From NCBI GenBank assembly GCA_028285245.1, contig JANQPY010000017.1, positions 1 to 63,173 of the forward strand: a stretch of 63,173 nucleotides of DNA, read 5' to 3'. Positions within the stretch are counted from its first letter, which is position 1; every line of letters starts with the position of its first letter. The position numbers were made by a program, and so were the translations under genes. The notes under the pieces are model-generated. The model was not told the origin of the DNA. It did no database searches and saw nothing but the letters and a program-made list of their open reading frames with translations. Shown here piece by piece: positions 1 to 9,443 of this stretch. Origin of the DNA: Gammaproteobacteria bacterium. GTDB taxonomy: Bacteria > Pseudomonadota > Gammaproteobacteria > Steroidobacterales > GCA-2729495.

Positions 1-1
1 G

Positions 2-445
2 GCGTTGCCTGAGTACATGGTGCCGGCGGCGTATATGGAAATGGCCAGCCTGCCGCTTACCCCTAATGGCAAGGTCGATCGCAAAGCGCTCCCCGCGCCC
101 AGCGTTGAGAGGCCCGACCTGGATCAGGATTATGTCTCCCCGGAAAGCGACCTGGAGCGTAGTATTGCCGCCGGCTGGCAATCAGTCCTCAACCTGGAGC
201 GGGTGGGGGTACACGATAATTTCTTTGATCTGGGAGGCAATTCGCTGCTGATTGTGAGGCTGCAGAGTAATCTCAAAGATAGCCTTGGCCAGCAAATACC
301 CCTGGTGGCATTTTTTCAGCGGCCAACGGTTCGTAGCCTGGCTGAACATCTGTCAACCGACGAACCCAGTGCGGAGGCAATGACCCGGGTTCAGGACCGG
401 GTCAAGCGGCAACAGGCCGCGCTGACGCGGACGGAACGACGATAA
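2..445 (+). CDS. NRPS, C-terminal end (A-domain tail + PCP), partial
   Basis: This is the 3' end of a non-ribosomal peptide synthetase; the reading frame is open to the left edge, so the start lies outside the window. The first visible residues are the end of an adenylation domain, with the A10 signature PLTPNGKVDRKALPAP that carries the catalytic lysine. A peptidyl carrier domain follows, with DNFFDLGGNSLLIV; its serine (codon near base 242) is the phosphopantetheine site. The protein ends in a basic helix-like tail (RVQDRVKRQQAAL...), a kind of ending often seen where an NRPS hands its chain to a PKS. The polyketide synthase starts 15 bases downstream, so this module probably loads the KS of that enzyme. 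The amino acid it selects cannot be read because the pocket residues are missing. Confidence 0.95.
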   Translation, partial: ALPEYMVPAAYMEMASLPLTPNGKVDRKALPAPSVERPDLDQDYVSPESDLERSIAAGWQSVLNLERVGVHDNFFDLGGNSLLIVRLQSNLKDSLGQQIPLVAFFQRPTVRSLAEHLSTDEPSAEAMTRVQDRVKRQQAALTRTERR

Positions 446-460
446 CCACAAGTCCCTGTC

Positions 461-3400
461 ATGACAGCAGAGTCCGAGTATTCATCGACCGATATCGCCG
501 TGGTGGGCCTCGCCGGGCGGTTTCCGCGCGCCCCGAATATCGAAGAGTTCTGGCAGCGTCTGTGCGACGGCGTCGAGTGCATCTCCCAGTTCAGTGAGGA
601 AGAGCTCCTCGAAGCGGGTATCCCGGAAAAACAGTTAGCCAACCCGGCCTACGTTAAAGCGAACGCCTGGCTGGAAGATGCTGACATGTTTGATGCGGAC
701 TTCTTCGGCTTTAGTCCGCGTGAAGCTGAGGCTATGGATCCGCAGCACCGGATCTTCCTTGAGTGCGCGTACAACGCACTCGAGAACGCCGGCTATGGCA
801 ATGGCTACGATGGTCCGGTAGGCGTATTCGCCGGCGCGAGCATGAACAGCTACTACACGCGCAACCTGCAGTGGAGCCCCGAGGTGCTGGCGGCGGCGGG
901 TTCGTATCAGGTGATGATTGGCAACGACAAGGATTTTGTCGCCACGCGGGTTGCCTACAAGCTCAACCTAAAGGGCCCGGCACTGACCATTCAGACGGCC
1001 TGTTCAACGTCACTGGTTGCCATCCAGGTCGCCTGCCAGAGCCTGCTGACTTACCAATCGGATATGGCGCTCGCAGGTGGCGTATCGTTGTTCTGGCCAC
1101 AGAAGCAGGGCTACCTCTACCAGGAAGGCATGATTAACTCGCCCGACGGTCACTGTCGGGCTTTCGATGCCAATGCTGAGGGTACGCTGGGTGGACAGGG
1201 TGTAGGCATTGTCGTCTTGAAGCGTCTGGATGACGCGTTGCGCGACGGCGACACTGTTCATGCCATCGTGAAAGGCGCTGCGATCAATAATGACGGGTCC
1301 CACAAAGTGGGCTATACGGCGCCGAGTGTCGATGGACAGGCCGAAGTGATTGCGATGGCGCAGGCCATGGCCGGCGTCGAGCCGGACTCGATTACCTTGA
1401 TAGAAGCCCATGGCACGGGCACGCCGCTGGGCGATCCGATTGAGATTGCTGCACTAACCCAGGTCTTTAGGGCAAGCACGGAGCGCAAACAGTATTGCGC
1501 GCTGGGTTCCGTCAAGACCAACATCGGACACCTTGATGCAGCGGCCGGCGTTGCGGGGTTTATCAAAGCAGTCCTGTCGGTTGAGCGCGGCGTGATCCCG
1601 CCATCGCTGCACTACGAGCGGCCCAATCCCCAGATCGATTTCGCCAATAGCCCGTTTCGGGTGCAGGCGGAGCTGGGTCAGTGGGAAACAAACGGTGTAC
1701 CTCGCAGAGCAGGCGTGAGTTCTTTTGGTATTGGCGGTACCAACGCGCATGCCGTGCTCGAGCAGCCCCCCGCGTATCGGCCCGTTCAAAGTAGCCGCCG
1801 CTGGCAGGTGCTGCCCTGGTCGGCACGCACGGAGGCGGCACTGGAGTCGGCAACGGCGAACCTGGGCAGCTTCCTGGCGACGGCCGATGATGCCGCATTC
1901 GCGGACATCGCCTTTACCCTGCAGGCTGGCCGGCAGCGCTTTGCCTGCCGCCAGGTTCTGGTCGCCGCCAGTCGCGACGAGGCCGCACAGGTGATCGCCG
2001 GCGCGACCGGCAAGCTGCCGCGGCCTGTAACGCAGGAAATGTCGGAACGTCCGGTCGTCTTCATGTTCAGCGGCCAGGGCAGTCAATACGCTGGCATGGC
2101 GTCAGGCCTTTATGCGGACGAGGCCGTGTTTCGCGGGATTGTTGATGAGTGCGCAAGCATTCTGCAGTCGCTGCTTGACTTGGATATCCGCGACATCATT
2201 TTCCACTCGGCCGACGGCACGGATGCTGACAGGATCAATCAGACGCGCTTCACGCAGCCTGCTCTGTTTGTTGTGGAGTACGCGCTCGCCCGGCAGTGGA
2301 TGCAATGGGGCATTCATCCCGAGGCCATGATTGGACACAGCATCGGTGAGTATGTTGCCGCGTGCCTCGCCGGCGTCATAACGCTGCCGGCGGCGTTACA
2401 GCTGGTCGCAACGCGCGGGCGATTAATGCAGGAACAGCCTGCCGGGGACATGCTGGCTGTCATGAGCAGTGCCGAGAAGTTGACTCCGTTTATCAATGCC
2501 GAAGTTTCGTTAGCTGCGGTCAACGGCCCGGAATTCTGCACGCTGTCTGGCTCGGATTCGGCCATTCGCGCCGTGACTGAGGCGCTTGCCGAACAGGATA
2601 TCGACTGTCGCCCCGTGCACACGTCGCACGCATTTCACTCCTCCATGATGGACGGCATCCTGGATGCCTTTACCGATGCCGTGCGCGCTGTTGAATTACA
2701 GGCGCCTGTGTTGCCCTATCTGTCGAATGTTTCCGGCACATGGATAACAGCCGAGCAGGCCACGAGCCCGGAATACTGGGGCGAGCACCTGCGCGGCACT
2801 GTGCGTTTCGCGGACGGTGTTGCTGAACTGACCAAAGACCCTTCGCGTGTGTTGCTTGAGGTTGGTCCAGGCAAAACGCTCGCCACGTTTGCCCGGCAAA
2901 CGTCTGGTCCGCGTGGCGCTGAGGTTGTTCAGTCGCTGCCTCATCCAACTGAGCAGGACGACGACGGGCGATTCCTGGTGTCGGCGCTGGCTCGCTTGTG
3001 GCAAAGCGGCGTGGATATTGACTGGTCCGGCGTAGCGGGTGAAGCGCAGCGCTGCCGGGTTCCTGTGCCGGGCTACGCCTTTGAGCGCAAGCGGTTTCTG
3101 GCTGAGCCGAAGCCGCTTTCGCAGTTGCTGGGCAAGCCGACAGGTGCGGGTACTGCGCAAAAAAATCCGCGCGTTGCCGATTGGTTCTACCTGCCATCGT
3201 GGCGGCGCTCACTGCCGGTCAGCATGTTGCCGGCGATCGATGCAGATGCGGCGCAGGCCTCTGACTGGCTGATTTTTGCCGACGAACTGGGTGTAGCCGA
3301 TACGGTTGTGGCGGCACTTGCCGAGCACGACATTCGCCCACTGCTCGTGCGTCGCGGTGGCGAGTTCGCTCAGCAGGACCAGGAGATCACGCTCGATGGA

Positions 3401-5104
3401 ACCGATCTGGGGCAGTGTCAGTCATTGGCTCAACTGGTTAGCGGGTTGGATCAGCGGCCTTGCCGAGTACTGTACTTGTGGTCACTAACGGATACTGCCG
3501 CAGCGGATGAAGCCGATACCAGCGACTTCTATGCGCTGCTGTTTCTGGCTCAGGCTCTGGGCGAGCGCATGCCGGCAGCGATTCAGTTCGTCATCGCAGC
3601 GCCCCGGCTGCACGCCGTGAACGACAGCGACCCTATCGAGCCACGGCAGTCTCTGATCCTTGGGCCGGCCAAGACGATTCCGCGCGAGTACCCAAACATG
3701 ACCAGCCGCGCGGTGGATGTTCTGGCCGCCGATGCGGCTGAGGATACCGAGCGCACCGCACAAAATCTGCTGGCGGAGTTTGGTCTAAGTGGTACCGGAA
3801 CCGCAGCCTACCGCGGCGCCTATCGCTGGGTGCAGAGCTATGAGCCGGTCGCGTTACCGGCTCTGGACGAGCGGCCCGCGCCGATCAGAACCCAAGGCGT
3901 TTATTTGGTGACCGGCGGGCTGGGTGGCATAGGCCTGGCCCTGGCCGGATACCTGGCAGAGACAGCACAGGCCCGGCTCGTCCTGACCAGCCGCTCCAGC
4001 CTGCCGCCAAGAGACAGCTGGACCGGTTACCTGGAGTCTGCGGACGCTGACGATAGTACTGCGGTGAAACTACGCAGCGTACTTGCGCTTGAGGCAGCGG
4101 GTGCAGAAGTACTGGTCATGGCCGCTGACGCGTCCGATCAGCATGCTATGTCAGCCGTGGTTGCTGCCGCGCGGGAAAGATTTGGGGAGATCAACGGTGT
4201 CATTCATGCCGCGGGCATCGCCGGCGACGGGATTATGCAGATGAAGACCCAGGCGGCAGCCGATGCGGTGCTGGCGTCGAAGGTACAGGGCACGTTGCTC
4301 CTGGAATCGCTGCTGGGTGATGAGGCACGACTTGAGTTTGTTTTGCTGTGTTCGTCGATCAACTCTATTTATGGAGGCGCAGCCGTGGTCGATTACGCGG
4401 CGGCGAATGCGTACCTGGATGCTTTCGCCGTTGCCCGCCGCCGCGACTCGCGTGCGCCAGTCACCTCCGTAAACTGGGACGCATGGCAGTCTGTTGGCAT
4501 GGCGGTCAACGCCGTGGAGACTCTGCCCGCGGGTATGCAGGCAGCCCGCCGCAAGGCACTCCGCCTGGGCATTCTCCCAGAGGAAGGGGTCGAGGCGTTT
4601 CAACGTGTACTAAGTCAGCCCGTTGGGCAGATCGTAGTGTCGACTCGCGACGTGCGGCAGATCTTAAGCAGTTACGACATAGCAGATAAAGCCCGCTTTG
4701 AGGCCGCTGCCACGTCCGCGAGTGCGGCGACGGCGGCTGATGAGGAGGCCGAGTCTGCAGGCGCGACGCGTCGGCACGAACGGCCGGCTCTTGCCAGCGA
4801 GTTTGTCGCGCCCCGCAACGATGATGAGGCGAAGCTGGTCGCGATCTGGACCGGTTTGCTGGGCATCCAGGAGATCGGTGTTGACGATGACTTCTTTGAA
4901 CTGGGAGGGCACTCACTGTTGGGCACGCGGGTCCTTGCGCGCATTCAGGAGGAATTCTCGCTAAAGTTGCCGTTACAGACCATCTTTGAGGCCCCGACAG
5001 TTGCGCAGCTTGCAGAACGGATACAGACGCTGCGGTGGGCCTCGCAAGGCGGAGACGAGGAAAGTGATGACCCGCCCGAAGACGTTGAGGAAGTAGTGTT
5101 TTGA
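461..5104 (+). CDS. Type I polyketide synthase module (KS-AT-KR-ACP)
   Basis: A single extension module of 1547 residues. Ketosynthase: TACSTS with Cys181, plus EAHGTGTPLGDP and KTNIGH carrying the two histidines. Acyltransferase: GHSIGEY with Ser627, and HAFH at 723-726, the form typical of malonyl-CoA-specific ATs. A post-AT linker (YLPSWRRS) leads into the ketoreductase, with nucleotide motif VTGGLGGIG near 1150 and catalytic Tyr1312/Asn1316. Acyl carrier domain: ELGGHSLL with Ser1485. No dehydratase, enoylreductase or methyltransferase is visible, so the expected product is a beta-hydroxy two-carbon extension. The last 25 or so residues are strongly acidic (EESDDPPEDVEEVVF) and probably dock onto the next protein. 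The ATG start has no clear Shine-Dalgarno sequence. The stop overlaps the next start as TTGA. Confidence 0.96.
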   Translation: MTAESEYSSTDIAVVGLAGRFPRAPNIEEFWQRLCDGVECISQFSEEELLEAGIPEKQLANPAYVKANAWLEDADMFDADFFGFSPREAEAMDPQHRIFLECAYNALENAGYGNGYDGPVGVFAGASMNSYYTRNLQWSPEVLAAAGSYQVMIGNDKDFVATRVAYKLNLKGPALTIQTACSTSLVAIQVACQSLLTYQSDMALAGGVSLFWPQKQGYLYQEGMINSPDGHCRAFDANAEGTLGGQGVGIVVLKRLDDALRDGDTVHAIVKGAAINNDGSHKVGYTAPSVDGQAEVIAMAQAMAGVEPDSITLIEAHGTGTPLGDPIEIAALTQVFRASTERKQYCALGSVKTNIGHLDAAAGVAGFIKAVLSVERGVIPPSLHYERPNPQIDFANSPFRVQAELGQWETNGVPRRAGVSSFGIGGTNAHAVLEQPPAYRPVQSSRRWQVLPWSARTEAALESATANLGSFLATADDAAFADIAFTLQAGRQRFACRQVLVAASRDEAAQVIAGATGKLPRPVTQEMSERPVVFMFSGQGSQYAGMASGLYADEAVFRGIVDECASILQSLLDLDIRDIIFHSADGTDADRINQTRFTQPALFVVEYALARQWMQWGIHPEAMIGHSIGEYVAACLAGVITLPAALQLVATRGRLMQEQPAGDMLAVMSSAEKLTPFINAEVSLAAVNGPEFCTLSGSDSAIRAVTEALAEQDIDCRPVHTSHAFHSSMMDGILDAFTDAVRAVELQAPVLPYLSNVSGTWITAEQATSPEYWGEHLRGTVRFADGVAELTKDPSRVLLEVGPGKTLATFARQTSGPRGAEVVQSLPHPTEQDDDGRFLVSALARLWQSGVDIDWSGVAGEAQRCRVPVPGYAFERKRFLAEPKPLSQLLGKPTGAGTAQKNPRVADWFYLPSWRRSLPVSMLPAIDADAAQASDWLIFADELGVADTVVAALAEHDIRPLLVRRGGEFAQQDQEITLDGTDLGQCQSLAQLVSGLDQRPCRVLYLWSLTDTAAADEADTSDFYALLFLAQALGERMPAAIQFVIAAPRLHAVNDSDPIEPRQSLILGPAKTIPREYPNMTSRAVDVLAADAAEDTERTAQNLLAEFGLSGTGTAAYRGAYRWVQSYEPVALPALDERPAPIRTQGVYLVTGGLGGIGLALAGYLAETAQARLVLTSRSSLPPRDSWTGYLESADADDSTAVKLRSVLALEAAGAEVLVMAADASDQHAMSAVVAAARERFGEINGVIHAAGIAGDGIMQMKTQAAADAVLASKVQGTLLLESLLGDEARLEFVLLCSSINSIYGGAAVVDYAAANAYLDAFAVARRRDSRAPVTSVNWDAWQSVGMAVNAVETLPAGMQAARRKALRLGILPEEGVEAFQRVLSQPVGQIVVSTRDVRQILSSYDIADKARFEAAATSASAATAADEEAESAGATRRHERPALASEFVAPRNDDEAKLVAIWTGLLGIQEIGVDDDFFELGGHSLLGTRVLARIQEEFSLKLPLQTIFEAPTVAQLAERIQTLRWASQGGDEESDDPPEDVEEVVF

Positions 5105-8100
5105 CCACAGCGGAATTCCTGACGGAGCTTCGCGAGGCCAATGTCAGGATCTGGCTGGATGATGACCAGCTCCGCTGCAAGGCTCCGAAAGGCGTACTAA
5201 CCGCGCAGCTTTCCGGGCGCATCGCCGAGCGGAAAGCTGAGCTGATGGCCTTCCTGAAGTCGCTGGAGTCCAGCGATGAGGTCCCTCACCCAACGCCGAC
5301 TGACCGCAGCGGCTTTCTGCCGCTGTCGTTTTCGCAAGAGCGGCTCTGGTTTTTGAACAAGCTGGAGCCCGAGAGTACTGCCTACAACCTAACGGCGGCG
5401 CGGCGTTTTCAGAGCCGCATCGATCCGCACGTCCTGCAGAAGACGCTCAACGAGCTAGCCCGCCGACACGAGGTGCTGCGTACAATTTTCCCGCAGGAGG
5501 CAGGCCAGCCTGGTCAGCGTGTGTCGCCAGTGTCGCGCGTGCCGCTGCTGATTCAGGATTTCCGCGAACACACGCCGGAAGAGGGCGAGAGTGCGCTGCA
5601 TACAATCGCGCAAGAAGAGTCACATTTATCATTTGATTTGGAGCTGGGGCCAGTATTTCGGGCCCGACTGGTCCAGCTGAGCGGCGATGCCAGCGTGCTG
5701 TATCTCAGCCTGCCGCACATCGTGGCTGATGGCTGGTCTATCGGCGTGTTGTTTTCGCAGCTCGCGGCAACCTATGCCGAGCTCGTTTCCGGCAAGGGTC
5801 AGGGCCGCAGGGAGCTGCCGATTCAGTACGGTGACTATGCCGTCTGGCAACGCGAGTGGCTGCAGGGGGCCGAACTCGAGCGCCTGCTGGGTTACTGGCG
5901 GGCTCAGGTTGCTGATGCTCCATTAGTGCTGCCTTACCTGGCCCAGCGCCCTCGTGCTAAGACCGATGGCGAGCCCGGTCAATACCGGGGTGCGGTGCGG
6001 ACATTTACATTGGGAGCCGGACTGTCCGAGGCAATAAAAAGCCTGAGTAATAGCTTTCAAATAACTGAATTTGTTACATTATTCTCGATCTACGGAACGC
6101 TGCTTGCCCGATTTTCTCAGGTCGATGACGTACTGATCGGTACCCCGGTTGCAAACCGCAATCGGCTTGAATTTGAGGGCATGGTCGGACTTTTCGTCAA
6201 TACCTTGGTGCTGCGCAACCATTGCCCGGCCGATCACACGGTCGGCGAGTTGCTGGCCCGCAATCACCGCATGTTGCTGGATGGGTTTGAGCACCAGGAT
6301 CTACCCTTCGAGCAGCTGGTTGAGGCTGTTAATCCGGATCGATCATCCGGGTTCTCGCCTGTTTTCCAAGCCTCGTTTGTGTACCAGAACACCCCCGGAA
6401 ATGCCGAGTACCACATGATCAGTGGGGGTTCGATGTTCGACCTGACTTGCTACTTGCGGAATACACCAGACGGCATTCAGGGGGCTTTCGAATACAACAC
6501 TCAGCTCTTGGATGAGTCAGCTATTGGCGAGCTGATCGAGAGTTTTATCTCCCTGGCAACAGCTTTCGTCCGTAATCAGCAACAGCGCTTGGGAGATCTG
6601 CCGTTACTCAGCGACGCGCAGCGCACGCGGCTGGCCGACTTTAACCCTCCGCGGTCAGATATCCCCGCCACCAGCAACATCGCGACTCTGTTTTCCGCGC
6701 AAGCGTCGGCAACGCCCGAAGCCTGCGCGCTGCAGTTCGCAGCAGAGAGGCTCAGTTACGCTCAGCTGGATTCGCAATCCAACCGGTTGGCAGCTGCCCT
6801 GACCAATGCCGGCGTTGAGCCTGGAGACCGCGTTGCGGTGTGCCTGGAGCGATCGATTGAGTTAGTGGTTTCGATCCTGGCCATTGTGAAGGCCGGGGCG
6901 GCCTACGTTCCCCTGGATGCCGACTATCCTGCTGCTCGCATCAGTCTGATGCTCGAGGAGACGACGCCCCGGCTGATCTTGACTGGGGGGGCATTGGCCG
7001 GGCGCTTGCCTGGAACCCAGATGCCTAAGTTGCGTGTGGATGAGCTTGACTTGTCGGCTTACGCGGATCAGCAGCCAGTGGCCGACATTGGTGCGCGGGA
7101 TTTGGCCTATCTGATGTTTACGTCAGGCTCTACCGGCAGGCCCAAGGCCGTCGCCGTCATGCATCAGAACATACAGCGTCTGGTGCACGGCGCAAATTTT
7201 GCTGACCTGGGGCACGCCCAGACCTTCCTGATGCTGGCGCCCGTGTCTTTCGATGCCTCGACGCTCGAGATTTGGGGTCCTCTGTTGAATGGCGGCAGGT
7301 TGGTAATTGCGCCGCCAGGCGTGCTCTCCATTGAGGAATTGCGGGCGCAGGTTAAGCAGCATGGTGTCACCACACTGTGGCTCACGGCCGGCCTGTTTCA
7401 TCAGGCAGTCGATGCCGGCCTGGAAGGCTTCGAATCCTTGCAGCAGCTGCTTGCCGGGGGCGATGTGCTGTCGCCGGACCATGTGCGCCGGGCGCTCGAA
7501 GCGCTGCCTGGCTGCGCTGTCATCAATGGCTATGGGCCGACCGAAAACACCACCTTCACAACGTGTCATCGCATGGAAGCACCGGCCGACGTTACGAGCC
7601 CGGTGCCGATCGGGCAGCCGATCTCGGGCACCCAGGTGTATGTGTTAGACGCGGCAGGCCGTTTATCACCGCCAGGTGTGGCCGGCGAGCTCTACGCCGG
7701 GGGTGCAGGGGTTGCTGACGGCTACTGGCAGCGTCCGGAGCTTTCCGAAGAGCGCTTCATTCGCGACCCGCACAACCCGGGTGCTGAAGCAACACTATAT
7801 CGAACCGGCGATATCGTGCGCTGGCGGCCAGATGGAACGCTTGGCTTTGTGGGCCGGGCCGATAACCAGGTAAAACTGCGCGGGTTTCGTATCGAGCCTG
7901 GAGAGGTGGAGGCGGTACTCACCCAACACGCGTCGGTGCGGCAGGCGGCGGTCGTGCTGCGTGAAGATGATCCTGGGGAAAAACGTCTGGTGGCGTATGT
8001 GGTCGGCAGCGAACCCGACGGTGAAGACGAATCGCCCGGTCTCCGAGACGAGCTGATAGAAGTATTGCCAGACTACATGGTGCCAGCGGATTTCGTCTGG

Positions 8101-9270
8101 CTGGATGCCTTGCCGCTGACGCCCAATGGCAAGCTGGACCGCAATCGGTTGCCGGCACCAAAGGGTAGAGGTGTTTCTGCCGGGCGACTCCCGACGACTC
8201 CGCTGGAGGTACAGATCGCCGCAATCTGGCAACAGGTCTTAAATCTCGAGCGAATCAGCGTAGCGGATAATTTCTTTGAGCTTGGCGGCACGTCACTCGT
8301 GGCTGTGCGGCTATTTAATCAACTGAACAAAGTCGTCGGCCGGGATCTGCCCCTGGCCATGCTATTCGAGTCGCCTACCGTGGAGTCCCTGGCTGCTTCG
8401 ATTGAGGCCGCTGGGTGGGAGTCGGCCTGGCGTTCGCTTGTGACCATCCAGCCGCTCGGTGCCCGTCCGCCGCTTTTTTTGGTGCCCGGGGTCGGCGGCA
8501 ACGTGCTTTGCTTTGCGCAGTTGGCTAAGTCTTTGGGGGGCGATCAGCCTATGTATGGGCTTCAGTCTCGCGGTCTGGATGGGACCGCGGAACCGCTCCG
8601 GGAAATCGAAGCCATGGCACGCCTGTACATTGAGGAAGTCCGTGCGGTTCAGCCGCGCGGGCCGTACTACCTGGGTGGCGCCTGTGCCGGCGGGGCCGTG
8701 GCGTTCGAGATGGCACAGCAGCTGATTCAGGATGGAGAAGAGGTGGCTGCGCTGCTGCTAATCGAGACTTGGTCTCCCCGCACCCTGCAGCTGCGCCGGC
8801 GCAAGTTCGCGACGCGGCTCCATCCCTTGTTGTTTTTCGTGAAGGGTGTGCAACGGCACCTAGGGGAGCTGTTCAAGCTCAAGCCCACCCAGTGGTATCG
8901 CTACGTGCGCTCGAGGCTGGGTATCGTCAAAGAGATGATTGAGCAGAAGGATGTCTACCGTGGAGACCGCAGCATCCTTTATCAGGACGCTGTGTCTTCA
9001 GCGACCTACGAGGCGATGTCCCGGTACGCGCCGACTGCCTATCCGGGCAAGCTCTATCTGTTTATTGCTGCGCAGCGGGAGGTGGATCCTGAGAAAGACT
9101 CGCGTTTCGATTGGGCGACGCTAGCGTCTGACGGGTATTCCGTTGAACATATCAACGCCCCCGATTCCGGCAGCATTTTGTTGGCCCCGCACGTTGACGT
9201 ACTAGCTGGCCATGTCGATCAGGTACTTGCGACGGAGTCGGGGCGGCGTGCCGGACGGGAGTTAACTTAA
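5101..9270 (+). CDS. Terminal NRPS (docking-C-A-PCP-TE)
   Basis: A 1389-residue termination module. Residues 1-50 resemble a TubC-type N-terminal docking domain, which supports the TTG start that overlaps the PKS stop. The condensation domain has PHIVADGWS at 205-213; the first His of HHxxxDG is Pro, but catalytic His206 and Asp210 remain. Adenylation: A3 FTSGSTGRPKA (673-683), YGPTEN (811-816), YRTGD, and A10 lysine K1011. By alignment to GrsA the pocket is D718 A719 L722 W760 L784 G786 G810 T818 F819 K1011, closest to the known valine code DAFWIGGTFK. PCP: ELGGTSLV with Ser1065. Thioesterase from about 1115: the nucleophile motif is GACAG with Cys1195 in place of Ser. Glu1222 sits in the Asp column and Ser1356 in the His column (DSGSILLAPHV), so ordinary triad chemistry is doubtful. 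Confidence 0.95.
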   Translation: MTTAEFLTELREANVRIWLDDDQLRCKAPKGVLTAQLSGRIAERKAELMAFLKSLESSDEVPHPTPTDRSGFLPLSFSQERLWFLNKLEPESTAYNLTAARRFQSRIDPHVLQKTLNELARRHEVLRTIFPQEAGQPGQRVSPVSRVPLLIQDFREHTPEEGESALHTIAQEESHLSFDLELGPVFRARLVQLSGDASVLYLSLPHIVADGWSIGVLFSQLAATYAELVSGKGQGRRELPIQYGDYAVWQREWLQGAELERLLGYWRAQVADAPLVLPYLAQRPRAKTDGEPGQYRGAVRTFTLGAGLSEAIKSLSNSFQITEFVTLFSIYGTLLARFSQVDDVLIGTPVANRNRLEFEGMVGLFVNTLVLRNHCPADHTVGELLARNHRMLLDGFEHQDLPFEQLVEAVNPDRSSGFSPVFQASFVYQNTPGNAEYHMISGGSMFDLTCYLRNTPDGIQGAFEYNTQLLDESAIGELIESFISLATAFVRNQQQRLGDLPLLSDAQRTRLADFNPPRSDIPATSNIATLFSAQASATPEACALQFAAERLSYAQLDSQSNRLAAALTNAGVEPGDRVAVCLERSIELVVSILAIVKAGAAYVPLDADYPAARISLMLEETTPRLILTGGALAGRLPGTQMPKLRVDELDLSAYADQQPVADIGARDLAYLMFTSGSTGRPKAVAVMHQNIQRLVHGANFADLGHAQTFLMLAPVSFDASTLEIWGPLLNGGRLVIAPPGVLSIEELRAQVKQHGVTTLWLTAGLFHQAVDAGLEGFESLQQLLAGGDVLSPDHVRRALEALPGCAVINGYGPTENTTFTTCHRMEAPADVTSPVPIGQPISGTQVYVLDAAGRLSPPGVAGELYAGGAGVADGYWQRPELSEERFIRDPHNPGAEATLYRTGDIVRWRPDGTLGFVGRADNQVKLRGFRIEPGEVEAVLTQHASVRQAAVVLREDDPGEKRLVAYVVGSEPDGEDESPGLRDELIEVLPDYMVPADFVWLDALPLTPNGKLDRNRLPAPKGRGVSAGRLPTTPLEVQIAAIWQQVLNLERISVADNFFELGGTSLVAVRLFNQLNKVVGRDLPLAMLFESPTVESLAASIEAAGWESAWRSLVTIQPLGARPPLFLVPGVGGNVLCFAQLAKSLGGDQPMYGLQSRGLDGTAEPLREIEAMARLYIEEVRAVQPRGPYYLGGACAGGAVAFEMAQQLIQDGEEVAALLLIETWSPRTLQLRRRKFATRLHPLLFFVKGVQRHLGELFKLKPTQWYRYVRSRLGIVKEMIEQKDVYRGDRSILYQDAVSSATYEAMSRYAPTAYPGKLYLFIAAQREVDPEKDSRFDWATLASDGYSVEHINAPDSGSILLAPHVDVLAGHVDQVLATESGRRAGRELT

Positions 9271-9443
9271 TAGTAGCCATAGTGCGACCGGGTTCACACT
9301 ATGACCGCCCATACTTTGAGTGGCAGAGACCTTTGAGGTACCGTTACTGCAAGGTTCGTCAGGTATTGCTGGCGCGCTGCAGAAGAAATCCGACGGCCTT
9401 ACAGGCTGTCTCATGGAAGAGATTCCGGGAAGAGGACTATCCG

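Noticed and set aside
4506-5222. 238-codon antisense open frame over the PKS end, and many similar ones such as 1454-2086
   Set aside because: They mirror the GC-rich third positions of real genes, have no ribosome site and resemble no protein.
9321-9337. TGGCAGAGACCTTTGAG upstream of the VPLPA gene as a sigma-54 promoter
   Set aside because: The -12 half is shifted by one base and lacks GC at the required ten-base spacing.
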